Positions 19,235-28,805 of a DNA stretch of 32,861 nt are shown here, piece after piece. The notes under the pieces were generated by a model, which was not told the DNA's origin, did no database searches, and worked only from the letters and a program-made list of their open reading frames with translations. This stretch comes from Burkholderiales bacterium (GTDB lineage: Bacteria; Pseudomonadota; Gammaproteobacteria; Burkholderiales; Burkholderiaceae_E): NCBI GenBank assembly GCA_003576795.1, contig QEVN01000007.1:1-32861 (forward strand), given 5' to 3'. A program made the position numbers and the translations under genes. Each line of letters begins with the position of its first letter. The first letter of the stretch is position 1.

Positions 19235-19256
19235 GGGAAGAGAAGGGAGAAGGGGG
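19235..19256 (+). repeat. G/A-rich heptamer-like element directly after ilvD
   Basis: The 22 nt right after the ilvD stop are purines only and repeat GGGAAGA/GGGAGAA-type units ending in AGGGGG. Similar strings occur after the tRNA-Thr gene (22028-22038, complementary strand) and after radC (30929-31064). No hairpin forms within it. Confidence 0.6.
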
Positions 19257-19262
19257 CCGACG

Positions 19263-20078
19263 CTACGCGCGGCCTCGCTTGCGCGCCCGGCCCGAGGCGC
19301 TCCCCCGCTCGCGGCGCTCGAGCGCCTCGTGCAGCGCGAGGAACTCGGCGGTGAGCTTGTGGCGCGGCTCGAAATGGATCATCGGCCGCGCCTGCTCGTG
19401 CGACTCGCGGATCCGCACGCTGGCGCTCAGATACGGCTCGAGCACCGGCAGGCCCTCGTCGACGAGTTCCTGCACCGTGCGTTGCGGCAGGCTGGCCCGC
19501 GCCTGGAACTGGTTCACGACGATGCCGCCCACTTCGAGCGCATCGTTGTGGTCGGCGCGGATCTCCTCGACGCTCGCGAGCAGCGCGTAGAGCGCGCGCC
19601 GCGAGAAATCGTCGCAATCGAACGGAATCAGGCAGCGGTCGGCGGCGATCAGCGCCGAGCGCGTATAGAAGTTCAGGGCGGGCGGCGTATCGATGTAGAT
19701 CCGCTCGTAGCGCTCGCCCAGCGCGGCGAGCGCGTCGCGCAGCTTGTAGATCTTGTAGCGCGACTCGAGCTTGCCGTGGATCTCCTCCAGCCGCGCGCTG
19801 GAGGCCATCAGATCGAGCTTCTCCCACGGCGTGGGCCGCACGAACGCGGACGCGTCGAGCGGCCTCAGCACGAAGCTCAGCGACTGCTCGAACAGCTCCG
19901 CCGCGCCCGGCTGCGCGTCGTCGGCCGCCGCGCCGAGCAGGTAGCGCGTCGAGTTCGCCTGCGGATCGAGATCGACGACGAGGGTGGAGCGGCCCTGCGC
20001 GGCGCTGATCGCCGCGAGATTGCAGGCGATCGTGGACTTCCCCACTCCGCCCTTCTGATTGAAGACGACGTACCGCAT
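19263..20078 (-). CDS. ParA family ATPase (orphan)
   Basis: 271-aa ParA/Soj-like ATPase. The deviant Walker A is [18 protein letters not shown] at residues 6-23, the A' motif [14 protein letters not shown] follows, and the Walker B-like segment is [17 protein letters not shown]. The C-terminus is a basic tail (RARKRGR). No parB or parS-like repeats are nearby; the next gene on the strand is a small Trp-rich membrane protein. The same pairing appears to be common in Burkholderiales, and its role is not known to me. ATG 20078 starts the protein directly at the ATPase fold. Distinct in sequence and length from the ParA at 4682-5305. Confidence 0.9.
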   Translation of the reverse strand: MRYVVFNQKGGVGKSTIACNLAAISAAQGRSTLVVDLDPQANSTRYLLGAAADDAQPGAAELFEQSLSFVLRPLDASAFVRPTPWEKLDLMASSARLEEIHGKLESRYKIYKLRDALAALGERYERIYIDTPPALNFYTRSALIAADRCLIPFDCDDFSRRALYALLASVEEIRADHNDALEVGGIVVNQFQARASLPQRTVQELVDEGLPVLEPYLSASVRIRESHEQARPMIHFEPRHKLTAEFLALHEALERRERGSASGRARKRGRA

Positions 20079-20129
20079 GAAAGCTCGCGCTGCGCGTTGG
20101 ACGCGCGAGCATACCGCGAGACGGTATCT

Positions 20130-20390
20130 TCAGCCCCGGCTGCGGACCTTCACGCGCCGCGTCTGCACGCGCAGATAGGGAAACTGCCGCTCGATCCTCA
20201 CGCGGCGCATCTCGGCGAATTCGTCGTCGGCGCGGCGCTTGTCGAAGCCGAGCAGCGGCTCGAGCACTTCGAACCAGGCGAAGGCAATGGCCAGCGGCGC
20301 GAGGATCGCCCACCACGACCAGGTCGCGACGGGCCCCAGCTCGAACCACTTCAGGACGATCAGCAGGACACCGATCCAGACGAAGGGCAT
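20130..20390 (-). CDS. Small Trp-rich membrane protein
   Basis: 86-aa protein with two hydrophobic segments (MPFVWIGVLLIVLKW and a WSWWAILAPLAIAFAW helix) and a basic C-terminal tail (FDKRRADDEF, VRIERQF). The many tryptophans and the FVWIGVLLIVLKWFELGP opening are the pattern of a family known as the small Trp-rich protein in betaproteobacteria; function is unknown. ATG 20390 is preferred because homologues begin here; an ATG at 20426 would add twelve basic residues. It lies 51 nt upstream of the ParA orphan on the same strand, so the two are probably co-transcribed. Confidence 0.82.
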   Translation of the reverse strand: MPFVWIGVLLIVLKWFELGPVATWSWWAILAPLAIAFAWFEVLEPLLGFDKRRADDEFAEMRRVRIERQFPYLRVQTRRVKVRSRG

Positions 20391-20589
20391 CGGTAGACGG
20401 CTCCGGAACGAGTCCCGAATGTGCATCAGCGCCCGCCGCGTGTGCGCGGTGGGCGGCCGGACGGTGCGCGACGGGGACCCGGCGGCGTCGCGTTGGCGCA
20501 TCGGGCGGCCGGGGCGACGCGACCGGCGCATCGCGATCCATCGGTCCACCGGGGGTCGCCGCTCATCGCGGCAATGAGGCGCGAGCTGA

Positions 20590-20716
20590 CTCGTGCCGCT
20601 ACCTTTGTCGGCACGAAGCGTTCGTCGCGCTTCGTGTCAGGCCTCCTCTTCCAGCCGCGAACCGAATTTGTGCTCCAGGCTGGCTCTGCCCCGGGTAAGA
20701 CCCGGGGCTTTTTTTT
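20590..20716 (+). ncRNA. Candidate structured small RNA with intrinsic terminator
   Basis: The 386-nt gap 20391-20776 lies between two minus-strand genes and shows no convincing coding frame. On the plus strand it contains, in order, a 9-bp stem CACGAAGCG / CGCTTCGTG (20612-20636, extendable by two pairs), an exposed CCTCCTCTTCC (20643-20653) that could pair with Shine-Dalgarno sequences, a 6-bp stem CCAGCC / GGCTGG (20651-20683), and a strong terminator. No plus-strand gene lies upstream to use that terminator. The 5' end and promoter are not identified; the start given is a guess. I do not recognise a known RNA family. Confidence 0.4.
20688..20716 (+). terminator. Strong Rho-independent terminator
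   Basis: GCCCCGGG, loop TAAGA, CCCGGGGC forms a perfect 8-bp GC stem followed by eight T residues on the plus strand. The T-run shows it works for plus-strand transcription. Both flanking genes are on the minus strand, so the terminated transcript is not one of them. Confidence 0.92.
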
Positions 20717-20776
20717 GCCCGATCGCCGCGCTGCGTCCGCCGGGCGCCTGCCGCGCGCCCGCAGGGCGCCCTGCGC

Positions 20777-21820
20777 TCAGGCCGTCGCGCCGGCCAGATC
20801 GGCCGCCGTGGTGAACGCGTCCGCGTAGAACTCGCCCTCGTCGAGCCCGTGCGCGGCGAAATCGCGCCGTGCGGCCTCGACCATCGCCGGCGCGCCGCAG
20901 GCGTAGACCTGATGGACGGAGAGATCGGGAAAGTCTTCGAGGACGGCGCGATGCACGAAACCGCTGCGGCCCCGCCAGTCGTCTTCCGCCAGCGCATCGG
21001 AGACGACCGGGACGTAGCGCAGATGCGGCATCTCGCGGGCCCAGCGCTCGCACAGCTCGTTGCTGTAGAGATCGCGCGGGCGCCGGCCTCCCCAGTACAG
21101 CGTGGTCTGGCGCTCGATGCCGCGGGCGCGCATCTGCTCGACGATCGCCTTGATCGGCGCGAAGCCGGTTCCGCTGGCGAGCAGCACGATCGGACACGCG
21201 CGGTCTTCGCGCAGGAAGAAGGTTCCCATCGGGCCTTCCAGCCGCAGGATGTCGCGCTCCTTCAGCGCGGGCTGCGTCGCGCCGAACAGCGCATCGGTGA
21301 AGCGCCCGCCGGGCAGGTGCCGCACGTGCAGCTCGAGCTGCTCGGCCTCGTGCGGCGCGCCGGCCATCGAATAGCTGCGCCGGGTTCCGTCGCGCAGGAT
21401 CAGCTCGACGTACTGCCCCGCCAGATACTGCAGGCGCTCGCCGGAGGGAAGCTGCAGGCGCACGACGGCGACGTCGGGCGCGACGCGCACGATCGACGAG
21501 ATGCGGCAGGGCATCTTGCGGATCGGCATCTGCCCGGGCCCGGAGACGACGCGCGCCTGCACCGACAGGTCGGAGCGCGCCTGCGCGCAGCACAACAGCC
21601 CCATGCCGCGCGACTGCTCGTCGCGCGACAGTGCTTTCGGCGAATGCGGTCCCTGTTCGATCTCGCCTTCGACCACCAGCGATTTGCACGATCCGCAGGC
21701 GCCGTTGCGGCAGCCGTAGGGAAGCACGACGCCCTGGCGCAGCGCGGCGTCGAGGATCGGTTCGTCGTCCTCGACGAGGAAGCGCACGCCGCTGGGAAGA
21801 ACGGTGACGGTGAAGCTCAT
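20777..21820 (-). CDS. Ferredoxin-NAD(P)H reductase fusion ('CDP-6-deoxy-delta-3,4-glucoseen reductase'-like)
   Basis: 347-aa electron-transfer flavoprotein. Residues 1-95 are a plant-type [2Fe-2S] ferredoxin domain with C37, C42, C45 (CRNGACGSC) and C77. The FNR-like part follows: the FAD motif RRSYSMAGAP, the NAD-binding GTGFAPIKAI, and YACGAPAMVEAARRDF near the end. Such proteins are widely annotated in Burkholderiales as glucoseen reductase because of similarity to AscD, but no dideoxysugar genes are nearby, so an oxygenase- or housekeeping-reductase role is just as likely. ATG 21820 begins at the ferredoxin fold. Its end lies 60 nt beyond the terminator of the candidate small RNA. Confidence 0.88.
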   Translation of the reverse strand: MSFTVTVLPSGVRFLVEDDEPILDAALRQGVVLPYGCRNGACGSCKSLVVEGEIEQGPHSPKALSRDEQSRGMGLLCCAQARSDLSVQARVVSGPGQMPIRKMPCRISSIVRVAPDVAVVRLQLPSGERLQYLAGQYVELILRDGTRRSYSMAGAPHEAEQLELHVRHLPGGRFTDALFGATQPALKERDILRLEGPMGTFFLREDRACPIVLLASGTGFAPIKAIVEQMRARGIERQTTLYWGGRRPRDLYSNELCERWAREMPHLRYVPVVSDALAEDDWRGRSGFVHRAVLEDFPDLSVHQVYACGAPAMVEAARRDFAAHGLDEGEFYADAFTTAADLAGATA

Positions 21821-21879
21821 GGCGGCATTATCGCCCGCGCTCCCGGCGCCGCTGCTATACTTTCGCGTTTTCCAGGCGC

Positions 21880-21901
21880 GCGGCTTTCGGCCGAAAGCCG
21901 C
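21880..21901. repeat. Perfect 22-bp palindrome in the tRNA-Thr leader
   Basis: The half-site GCGGCTTTCGG is followed immediately by its exact reverse complement with no spacer. It lies 46 nt before tRNA-Thr and 18 nt after a TATACT hexamer (21856-21861) that could be the tRNA promoter -10. It may be a protein-binding site or an RNA hairpin in the precursor. Confidence 0.7.
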
Positions 21902-21947
21902 AGGGGTCGCCCGATCGATTCGGAGCTTTCCGCGCCTTGCGCTCCGT

Positions 21948-22023
<76 letters not shown>

Positions 22024-22063
22024 AGAACCCCCTTCTCCGCCTGACGACTGCCTGCCGGACGAC

Positions 22064-23185
22064 TCAGGCCATCTTCCCGATCGTCCTGCGAAAACGCGCC
22101 AGCGACAGCCAGAAGAGCGCCGCACCGATCGCGATCAGGTAGAGAAACGGCTTCCAGACCACGTCGATCCCCGCGCCGCGGAACAGGATCGCCTGGCCCA
22201 GTTCGACGAAGTGCGTGGTCGGCGCCGCGAGCATGATGTCCTGCACCAGCGGCGGCATGCTCTCGCGCGGCGTATTCCCGCCGGAGAGCATCTGCAGCGG
22301 CATCAGCACCAGCATGACCAGCATGCCGAACTGCGGCATGTTGCGCGCCACGGTGGCCATGAAGATCCCCATCGACGTGGTGGCGAACAGCACCAGCGTG
22401 GCGCCCGCGAAGAAGAGCCCGAGCGAGCCCTGCACCGGCACGCCGAGCGCGCCGCGCACGATGATCTGCAGCGACAACGCGGCGGCCACCAGCACCACCA
22501 GCCCCATCGACCAGATCTTGGCCAGCATGATCTCGGCCGGCGTCACCGGCATCACCAGCAGGTGCTCGATCGTTCCGCGCTCGCGCTCGCGGATCAGCGC
22601 GGCGCCGGTGAGGACGATCGACAGCATCGCGATCTGGTTGATGATCTGCGTCAGGGCGCCGAACCAGGACTTCTCCAGCGCCGGATTGAAGCGCGCGCGC
22701 AGCTCGAGGCTCACCGGCAGCACGGTGGCGGCACGATGGCGCGCGACGAACTCCTGCACCTCGCCCAGCACCACCTGCTGGACGTAGGCGGTGCCGGTGT
22801 AGGCCTGGACCATCCGCGTGGCGTCGGTGTTGAGCTGGATCTCGGCGGCGCGGCCGGCCAGCACGTCGCGCTGCAGGCCGGGCGGGATCACCAGGGCGAA
22901 GGTGTAGATGCCCGAATCCAGGCCCGGGTCGACCTCGTCCATCGTGATCAGCGCCGGCGGCCGGAAGTGCGGCGGATAGAAGGCGGAAACGATGCGCTGC
23001 GAAAGCGGCGAGCCGTCCTCGTCGACGATGGCGATGGGCGCGCCGTTCAGCGTCTCGGGCATCGAGCTCGCCGCGGCGTAGACCGCGAAAGTGAAGGTGT
23101 AGACGATCAGCACCAGCATCATCGGATCGCGCCACAGGCTCCACAGCTCCTTGATGCCGAGGCGGTAGACGTTGGCGGCCTGCAT
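22064..23185 (-). CDS. yhhJ: ABC-2 type permease, YhhJ-like
   Basis: 373-aa ABC-2 membrane subunit. It has one N-terminal helix (LVLIVYTFTFAVYAAAS), a large periplasmic domain of about 150 residues, and five or six C-terminal helices. The cytoplasmic motif RERERGTIEHLLVMPVTPAEI is the hallmark of this permease class. The start ATG overlaps the rbbA stop as TGATG, so translation is coupled. It is the last gene of the HlyD-RbbA-YhhJ set, the same order as E. coli yhiI-rbbA-yhhJ. It would pair with the membrane part of RbbA to export an unknown substrate. The tRNA-Thr gene lies convergent 40 nt away. Confidence 0.9.
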   Translation of the reverse strand: MQAANVYRLGIKELWSLWRDPMMLVLIVYTFTFAVYAAASSMPETLNGAPIAIVDEDGSPLSQRIVSAFYPPHFRPPALITMDEVDPGLDSGIYTFALVIPPGLQRDVLAGRAAEIQLNTDATRMVQAYTGTAYVQQVVLGEVQEFVARHRAATVLPVSLELRARFNPALEKSWFGALTQIINQIAMLSIVLTGAALIRERERGTIEHLLVMPVTPAEIMLAKIWSMGLVVLVAAALSLQIIVRGALGVPVQGSLGLFFAGATLVLFATTSMGIFMATVARNMPQFGMLVMLVLMPLQMLSGGNTPRESMPPLVQDIMLAAPTTHFVELGQAILFRGAGIDVVWKPFLYLIAIGAALFWLSLARFRRTIGKMA

Positions 23186-26028
23186 CAGCGCTCCTGCTTC
23201 CGGAGCAGCGCGATCGCGGCGCCGGTGATCACCGGCACCGCCAGCAGCAGCGGCACGAATTCGTGCGCCAGATCGCCCAGCGCCAGCGCCTTGTTGTAGA
23301 CGCCGCGGCTGATCGTCAGCATGTGGCTCATCGGGTAGATCTCCCCGATGACGCGACCCGCGCCCTCGAGCGAGGCCACGGGGTCGATCATGCCGCCGAA
23401 CTGGACGGCCGGAATCATCGTGCCGACCATCGCGAGGAACATCGCCGCGATCTGGCTGCGGGTGAGCGCGGAGGCGAGCAGGCCCATGCCGGTGGAGAGG
23501 AAGCAGAAGACGAGCGACGCGAGCGCCAGCACCGCGAAGCTGCCGGTGGGCGACACATCGAACACCGCGAGCGCGAGGATCGACATCAGCGCGAAGTTGA
23601 GCATCGCCAGTCCGACGTAGGGCAGCTGCTTGCCGAGCAGGAACTCGCTGCGCGTGGCCGGAGTCACGTACAGGTTCACGATCGATCCGGTCTCCTTCTC
23701 GCGCACCACGGCCAACGCGGTCAGCATCGCCGGCAGCATCAGCAGCAGGATCGGGATCACCGCCGGCACCATCGTCGGCAGGCTCTCGACGTCGGGGTTG
23801 TAGCGGAAGCGGCTCTCCACGCTGACCGCGGGCGCCGACGCGATACCGCGCGCCTGCGCCTGGCCGGCGAGCCAGTGCTGGTGCATTCCCTGGATGTAGC
23901 CCTGCACCGTCTCGGCGCGCATCGGCATCGCGCCGTCGAACCATGCGGCGATCGACACCGGCCTGCCGCGCGCGACGTCGCGCGCGAAGCCCGGCGGAAT
24001 CTCGATCGCCAGCGCCAGTTCGCCGCTTCGCATGCGACGATCCATTTCGGCATGGTCGGCGATCGGCGGCCGCTCGACGAAATAGCGCGAGCCCGAGATG
24101 TCGAGCTGGTAGCTGCGGCTCAGCGTGGTCTGGTCGCCATCGAGCACCGCGTAGCGCAGGTCGGTCACGTCGGTGCCGATGCCGAAGCCCATCACCAGCA
24201 TCAGGATCAGCGAGCCGCCCAGCGCGAGCGTGGCGCGCACCGGGTCGCGCGCCAGCTCGAGCGACTCGCGCCACAGGTAGCTGAGCAGGCGCTGCAGGCT
24301 GAAGCGGCGCCCCGCCGGCGCGGTCGTGGCGGCGGCCCTCACCGGCGCGGATGCGACGGCGGCTTCGACCGGCGCAGGCGACACGGCGGTTTCGACCGGC
24401 GCCGCCGTCTCCTCGCCGACGGCGCCGCCGCCGGCCTCGACCAGGTAGCCGATGAAGGCTTCCTCGAGCGTCTTCGCGCCGCGCCGGGCGACCAGCGCCG
24501 CCGGCGTGTCGCTGTCGAGCACGCGGCCCGCATGCATCATCGACATGCGATCGCAGCGCTCGGCCTCGTTCATGAAGTGGGTCGAGAGGAAGATCGTGAC
24601 CTTGTCGCGACGCGACAGCTCGACCAGCAGCCGCCAGAAGGCGTCGCGCGCCACCGGGTCCACGCCCGAAGTCGGTTCGTCGAGGATCAGCAGCTCGGGC
24701 CGGTGCACCATGGCCACGGCCAGCGACAGCCGCTGGCGCATGCCCAGCGGCAGCTTCTCCGGCAGGGCGTCGACCGCATGTTCGAGCCCGAAGCGCCGGA
24801 CCATTTCGGCGACGCGGCCGGGAATGTCGGCCGGCGGCACGTGGAACAGCCGCGCGTGCAGCTCCAGGTTCTGGCGCACCGACAGTTCGCCGTACAGCGA
24901 GAAGGACTGCGACATGTAGCCCACGCGCCGGCGCGTCGCCAGGTCGTGCGGGTCGACCTGCTGGCCGAACAGCCAGGCGCGTCCCTCGCTGGCCGGCAGC
25001 AGGCCGGTCAGCATCTTCATCGTCGTCGTCTTGCCGCAGCCGTTGCTGCCCAGGAAGCCGAAGATCTCGCCGCGGCGGATGCGGAAGCTCACCCGGTCCA
25101 CGGCGACGAAGTCGCCGAAGCGCATCGTCAGATCGCGCGCCTCGATCGCGATGTCGTCTTCGCCGTCGGCGGCGAGCGGCGCGATGATCACCGGCGCATG
25201 ACCGCGCCGGCGCTCCTCGGGCAGCAGCTCGATGAAGGCGGCCTCCAGCGACGCGCTGCCGGTGCGCGCGAGCAGCTGCGCCGGCGTTCCGGTGGCGAGC
25301 ACGCGGCCGGCGTCCATCGCGACCAGCCAGTCGAAGCGCTGCGCCTCGTCCATGTACGCGGTGGCGACGATCACGCTCATCCGGGGCCGGGCGCCGCGGA
25401 TGCGCGCGATCAGGTCCCAGAACTGCGCGCGCGCGAGCGGATCGACGCCGGTGGTCGGCTCGTCGAGGATCAGCAGGTCGGGATCGTGGATCAGCGCGCA
25501 GCACAACCCGAGCTTCTGCTTCATCCCGCCCGACAGCTTGCCGGCCGGCCGCGCGAGAAAGGGATGCAGGCCGGTGCTGCGCGTGAGCGCGTCGATGCGG
25601 CGACGGCGCTCGGCGGCATCGTGACCGAACAGGCGCGCGAAGAACTGCAGGTTCTCCTCGACCGAGAGCGTCGGATACAAGTTCCTGCCCAAGCCCTGCG
25701 GCATGTAGGCGATGCGCGGGCAGACGATGCGACGATGGCGCCGGCTGCTCATGTCGCCGCCCAGCACCTCGACGCTGCCTTCCTGCACCGCACGCGCGCC
25801 GGCCAGCAGCGCGAGCAGGCTCGACTTGCCGACGCCGTCGGGCCCGATCAGCCCCACCATGCGGCCGACGGGCACTTCGAGATCGATGCGGTCGAGCGCG
25901 ACGGTCTTTCCGTAGCGCTGCGCCAGGCCGCGCACGCGCACGGCGCACGAGCCGCCGTCGCTCGAGGCGGCGGCTCGTGCGCCGCCGTCGTTCACAACGG
26001 CGTCCGGATCGCCAGCGACTCCGGCCAT
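23185..26028 (-). CDS. rbbA: RbbA-like fused protein: two ABC ATPase domains plus ABC-2 permease
   Basis: 947-aa fusion. ATPase domain 1 (about 25-270) has Walker [10 protein letters not shown] and signature [10 protein letters not shown], but the switch histidine position reads ATAYMDEA. Domain 2 (about 280-520) has Walker [10 protein letters not shown], an altered signature [10 protein letters not shown] and an intact [12 protein letters not shown] switch. An Ala/Pro-rich linker leads to the membrane domain (about 580-947) with one helix, a periplasmic region and five helices; [21 protein letters not shown] is the permease motif. E. coli RbbA was described as ribosome-associated; an exporter role is suggested by the HlyD and YhhJ neighbours. 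ATG 26028 overlaps the HlyD gene by 37 nt; GTG 25995 (GTGA overlap) is an alternative. Confidence 0.92.
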   Translation of the reverse strand: MAGVAGDPDAVVNDGGARAAASSDGGSCAVRVRGLAQRYGKTVALDRIDLEVPVGRMVGLIGPDGVGKSSLLALLAGARAVQEGSVEVLGGDMSSRRHRRIVCPRIAYMPQGLGRNLYPTLSVEENLQFFARLFGHDAAERRRRIDALTRSTGLHPFLARPAGKLSGGMKQKLGLCCALIHDPDLLILDEPTTGVDPLARAQFWDLIARIRGARPRMSVIVATAYMDEAQRFDWLVAMDAGRVLATGTPAQLLARTGSASLEAAFIELLPEERRRGHAPVIIAPLAADGEDDIAIEARDLTMRFGDFVAVDRVSFRIRRGEIFGFLGSNGCGKTTTMKMLTGLLPASEGRAWLFGQQVDPHDLATRRRVGYMSQSFSLYGELSVRQNLELHARLFHVPPADIPGRVAEMVRRFGLEHAVDALPEKLPLGMRQRLSLAVAMVHRPELLILDEPTSGVDPVARDAFWRLLVELSRRDKVTIFLSTHFMNEAERCDRMSMMHAGRVLDSDTPAALVARRGAKTLEEAFIGYLVEAGGGAVGEETAAPVETAVSPAPVEAAVASAPVRAAATTAPAGRRFSLQRLLSYLWRESLELARDPVRATLALGGSLILMLVMGFGIGTDVTDLRYAVLDGDQTTLSRSYQLDISGSRYFVERPPIADHAEMDRRMRSGELALAIEIPPGFARDVARGRPVSIAAWFDGAMPMRAETVQGYIQGMHQHWLAGQAQARGIASAPAVSVESRFRYNPDVESLPTMVPAVIPILLLMLPAMLTALAVVREKETGSIVNLYVTPATRSEFLLGKQLPYVGLAMLNFALMSILALAVFDVSPTGSFAVLALASLVFCFLSTGMGLLASALTRSQIAAMFLAMVGTMIPAVQFGGMIDPVASLEGAGRVIGEIYPMSHMLTISRGVYNKALALGDLAHEFVPLLLAVPVITGAAIALLRKQER
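24316..24396 (-). repeat. Three 27-bp (9-residue) repeats in the RbbA linker
   Basis: The linker between the second ATPase and the membrane domain consists of three imperfect 9-residue units: [18 protein letters not shown] and VRAAATTAP. The first two are also alike at DNA level (TTCGACCGGCGC spaced 27 nt). It probably forms a flexible tether. Confidence 0.7.
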
Positions 26029-27065
26029 GCGGCATCCGGATCGAGCTTGATCCAGGCCACCCCGGGCAAGCCGGTCTTGACCTGCTCGCGATAGCGCAGC
26101 AGCAGCTCGCGGTCGATGCGCGCCTTCACGCGGAACATCAGCTTCTGCCGCTCGCTGGCGGTCTCCACCGTCTTGGGCGTGAACTGCGCCGTCGCGGCGA
26201 CGAAGGACACCGCGGCCGGAATCGGGTAGTTGGGCGCGACGTCGAGCACCACGCGCACCTCGGTGCCGAGCGCGACGCGGCCCGCCACGGTCTCGGGCAG
26301 GAAGAAGCTCATGTAGACGTCGGACAGGTCCACCAGGTTCAGCAGCTTGCCGCCCGCCGCCAGCACCTCGCCCGGCTGGGCGACGATGTACTGCACGCGC
26401 CCGGCGCGCGGGGCGGCGAGCTGGCTGTCGTCGATGTCCGCCTGGATACGTGCGATCGTGGCCTGCGCCGCGCTCACCGCCGAACGCGCGCCGACGATCT
26501 GCGCCCGGACCGCCTCGACGGCCGCCTGCGCCGCCGCGACCTGCGCGCGCGCCGCGCCCACCGCCGCTTCGGCGCCGCGCGCACTGGCGCGGTGATCGTC
26601 GAGTTCCTGCATCGCGGTGGCGCCCTGGCGCACCAGCGTCTCGGAGCGCGCCAGGCGCCGGCGCGCCGCGTCCAGCTCGCTCTCGCGCTGCGCGACCACG
26701 GCCTGCGCGGCCGCCTTGTCGCTCTCGCGCATCGCCAGCTGGGCCTGGACCGCGACGACGTTGTTCATCGCCTGCTGCAGCAGCGCCCGCGCCTCGTCGC
26801 GCTGCGCTTCGAGCACCTGGACGTTGATGCGCGCCAGCGGCTGGCCGGCCTCGACGAACTCGCCTTCGTGGACCACGATCGCATCGACGCGACCGGGGAT
26901 ACGCGTCGCGATGTCGATCTCGGTGGCCTCGATGCGGCCGTTGCCGCGGACGAAGCCCTCGCCCGGACCGTCCGGCCGCGTGGAGGTCCAGGCGTACCAG
27001 GCGGCTGCAGCGGCCACGACCACGGCCGCGAGGATCCACAGCGGCTTCTTCAGGGAGGCTTTCAT
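25992..27065 (-). CDS. HlyD-family membrane fusion protein, YhiI-like
   Basis: 357-aa periplasmic adaptor anchored by one N-terminal helix ([18 protein letters not shown], residues 8-25). The lipoyl half-motif [20 protein letters not shown] is near residue 50; a long alanine-rich coiled coil spans about 85-215; the second lipoyl half [20 protein letters not shown] follows, then the beta-barrel domain. Such adaptors bridge inner-membrane exporters and an outer-membrane channel. It precedes rbbA and overlaps it by 37 nt, as in yhiI-rbbA-yhhJ. It begins 37 nt after the upstream ABC permease on the same strand. No outer-membrane TolC-like gene is in the window. Confidence 0.92.
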   Translation of the reverse strand: MKASLKKPLWILAAVVVAAAAAWYAWTSTRPDGPGEGFVRGNGRIEATEIDIATRIPGRVDAIVVHEGEFVEAGQPLARINVQVLEAQRDEARALLQQAMNNVVAVQAQLAMRESDKAAAQAVVAQRESELDAARRRLARSETLVRQGATAMQELDDHRASARGAEAAVGAARAQVAAAQAAVEAVRAQIVGARSAVSAAQATIARIQADIDDSQLAAPRAGRVQYIVAQPGEVLAAGGKLLNLVDLSDVYMSFFLPETVAGRVALGTEVRVVLDVAPNYPIPAAVSFVAATAQFTPKTVETASERQKLMFRVKARIDRELLLRYREQVKTGLPGVAWIKLDPDAAWPESLAIRTPL

Positions 27066-27102
27066 CGGAAGTTCGACACTCGTTCGCTCTTCGCGGGCTC
27101 GT

Positions 27103-27884
27103 CTACGTCTTCAGCCGATAGCCCGTCTTCAGCATCCAGCGGACGATCGCGAGGAAGACGACGAGGAACGCGAGCGTCATGCCGAGGCTGATCGCCACGC
27201 TCACGTCGCCGGTACCGTAGAAGCTCCAGCGGAATCCGCTCACCAGGTACACGACCGGATTGGCCAGCGTCACCGTTCGCCAGAACGGCGGCAGCATGTC
27301 GATCGAATAGAAGGTTCCGCCGAGGAAGGTGAGCGGCGTGACGATCAGCAGCGGAATCAGCTGCAGCTTCTCGAAGCCGTCGGCCCAGATGCCGATGATG
27401 AAGCCGAGCAGGCTGAAGGTGACCGCGGTGAGCACGAGGAAGAGCAGCATCCACGCCGGGTGCTGCACCTGCAGCGGCACGAACAGCGCCGCCGTGGCGA
27501 GGATGATCAGCCCGAGCCCGATCGATTTCGTCGCCGCCGCGCCGACGTAGCCGACGAGGACTTCCGGATGCGAAACCGGGGCCGACAGCAGCTCGTAGAT
27601 CGTGCCGGTGAACTTCGGGAAATAGATCGCCACCGACGCGTTGGAGATGCTCTGCGTGAGCAGCGACAGCATCACCAGCCCCGGCACGATGAACGCGCCG
27701 TAGCTCACGCCGCCGATGTCGCTGATGCGCGAGCCGATCGCCGAGCCGAACACGACGAAATACAGCGACGTGGAGACGACCGGCGAGACCACGCTCTGCA
27801 GCAGCGTGCGGCGCATGCGCGCCATCTCGAAGCGGTAGATGGCGGCGATCGCGTGAGGGTTCAACTGAGGGTTCAACCGAGGGT

Positions 27885-27888
<4 letters not shown>
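27103..27888 (-). CDS. ABC-2 type permease, YadH-like
   Basis: 261-aa membrane subunit with six helices and the ABC-2 motif [32 protein letters not shown] and [15 protein letters not shown] resemble E. coli YadH. No large periplasmic domain is present, unlike the YhhJ and RbbA permeases nearby. GTG 27888 overlaps the TGA of the ATPase gene (GTGA). The start region consists of three 12-bp repeats, each beginning with GTG or TTG in frame, so TTG starts at 27876 and 27864 are possible and would remove 4 or 8 residues. It forms an exporter with the adjacent YadG-like ATPase; the substrate is unknown. Confidence 0.9.
27853..27888 (-). repeat. Three tandem 12-bp repeats over the start of the YadH-like gene
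   Basis: The coding strand reads three units of the form (G/T)TGAACCCTC plus two variable bases. The first unit is GTGAACCCTCGG, the others TTGAACCCTCAG and TTGAACCCTCAC. The units encode the N-terminal peptide (V/M)[11 protein letters not shown]. The period is a multiple of three, so gain or loss of a copy keeps the frame. Confidence 0.85.

Positions 27889-28801
<913 letters not shown>

Positions 28802-28805
<4 letters not shown>

Noticed and set aside
20391..20589. Protein gene in the 5' part of the 20391-20776 gap
   Set aside because: Frames are arginine-rich on both strands, lack ribosome-binding sites and show no family motif.
22064..27065. Type I secretion system
   Set aside because: The ATPase is an RbbA-type fusion with ABC-2 permease, not an HlyB-type ABC protein, and no TolC or RTX substrate gene is present.
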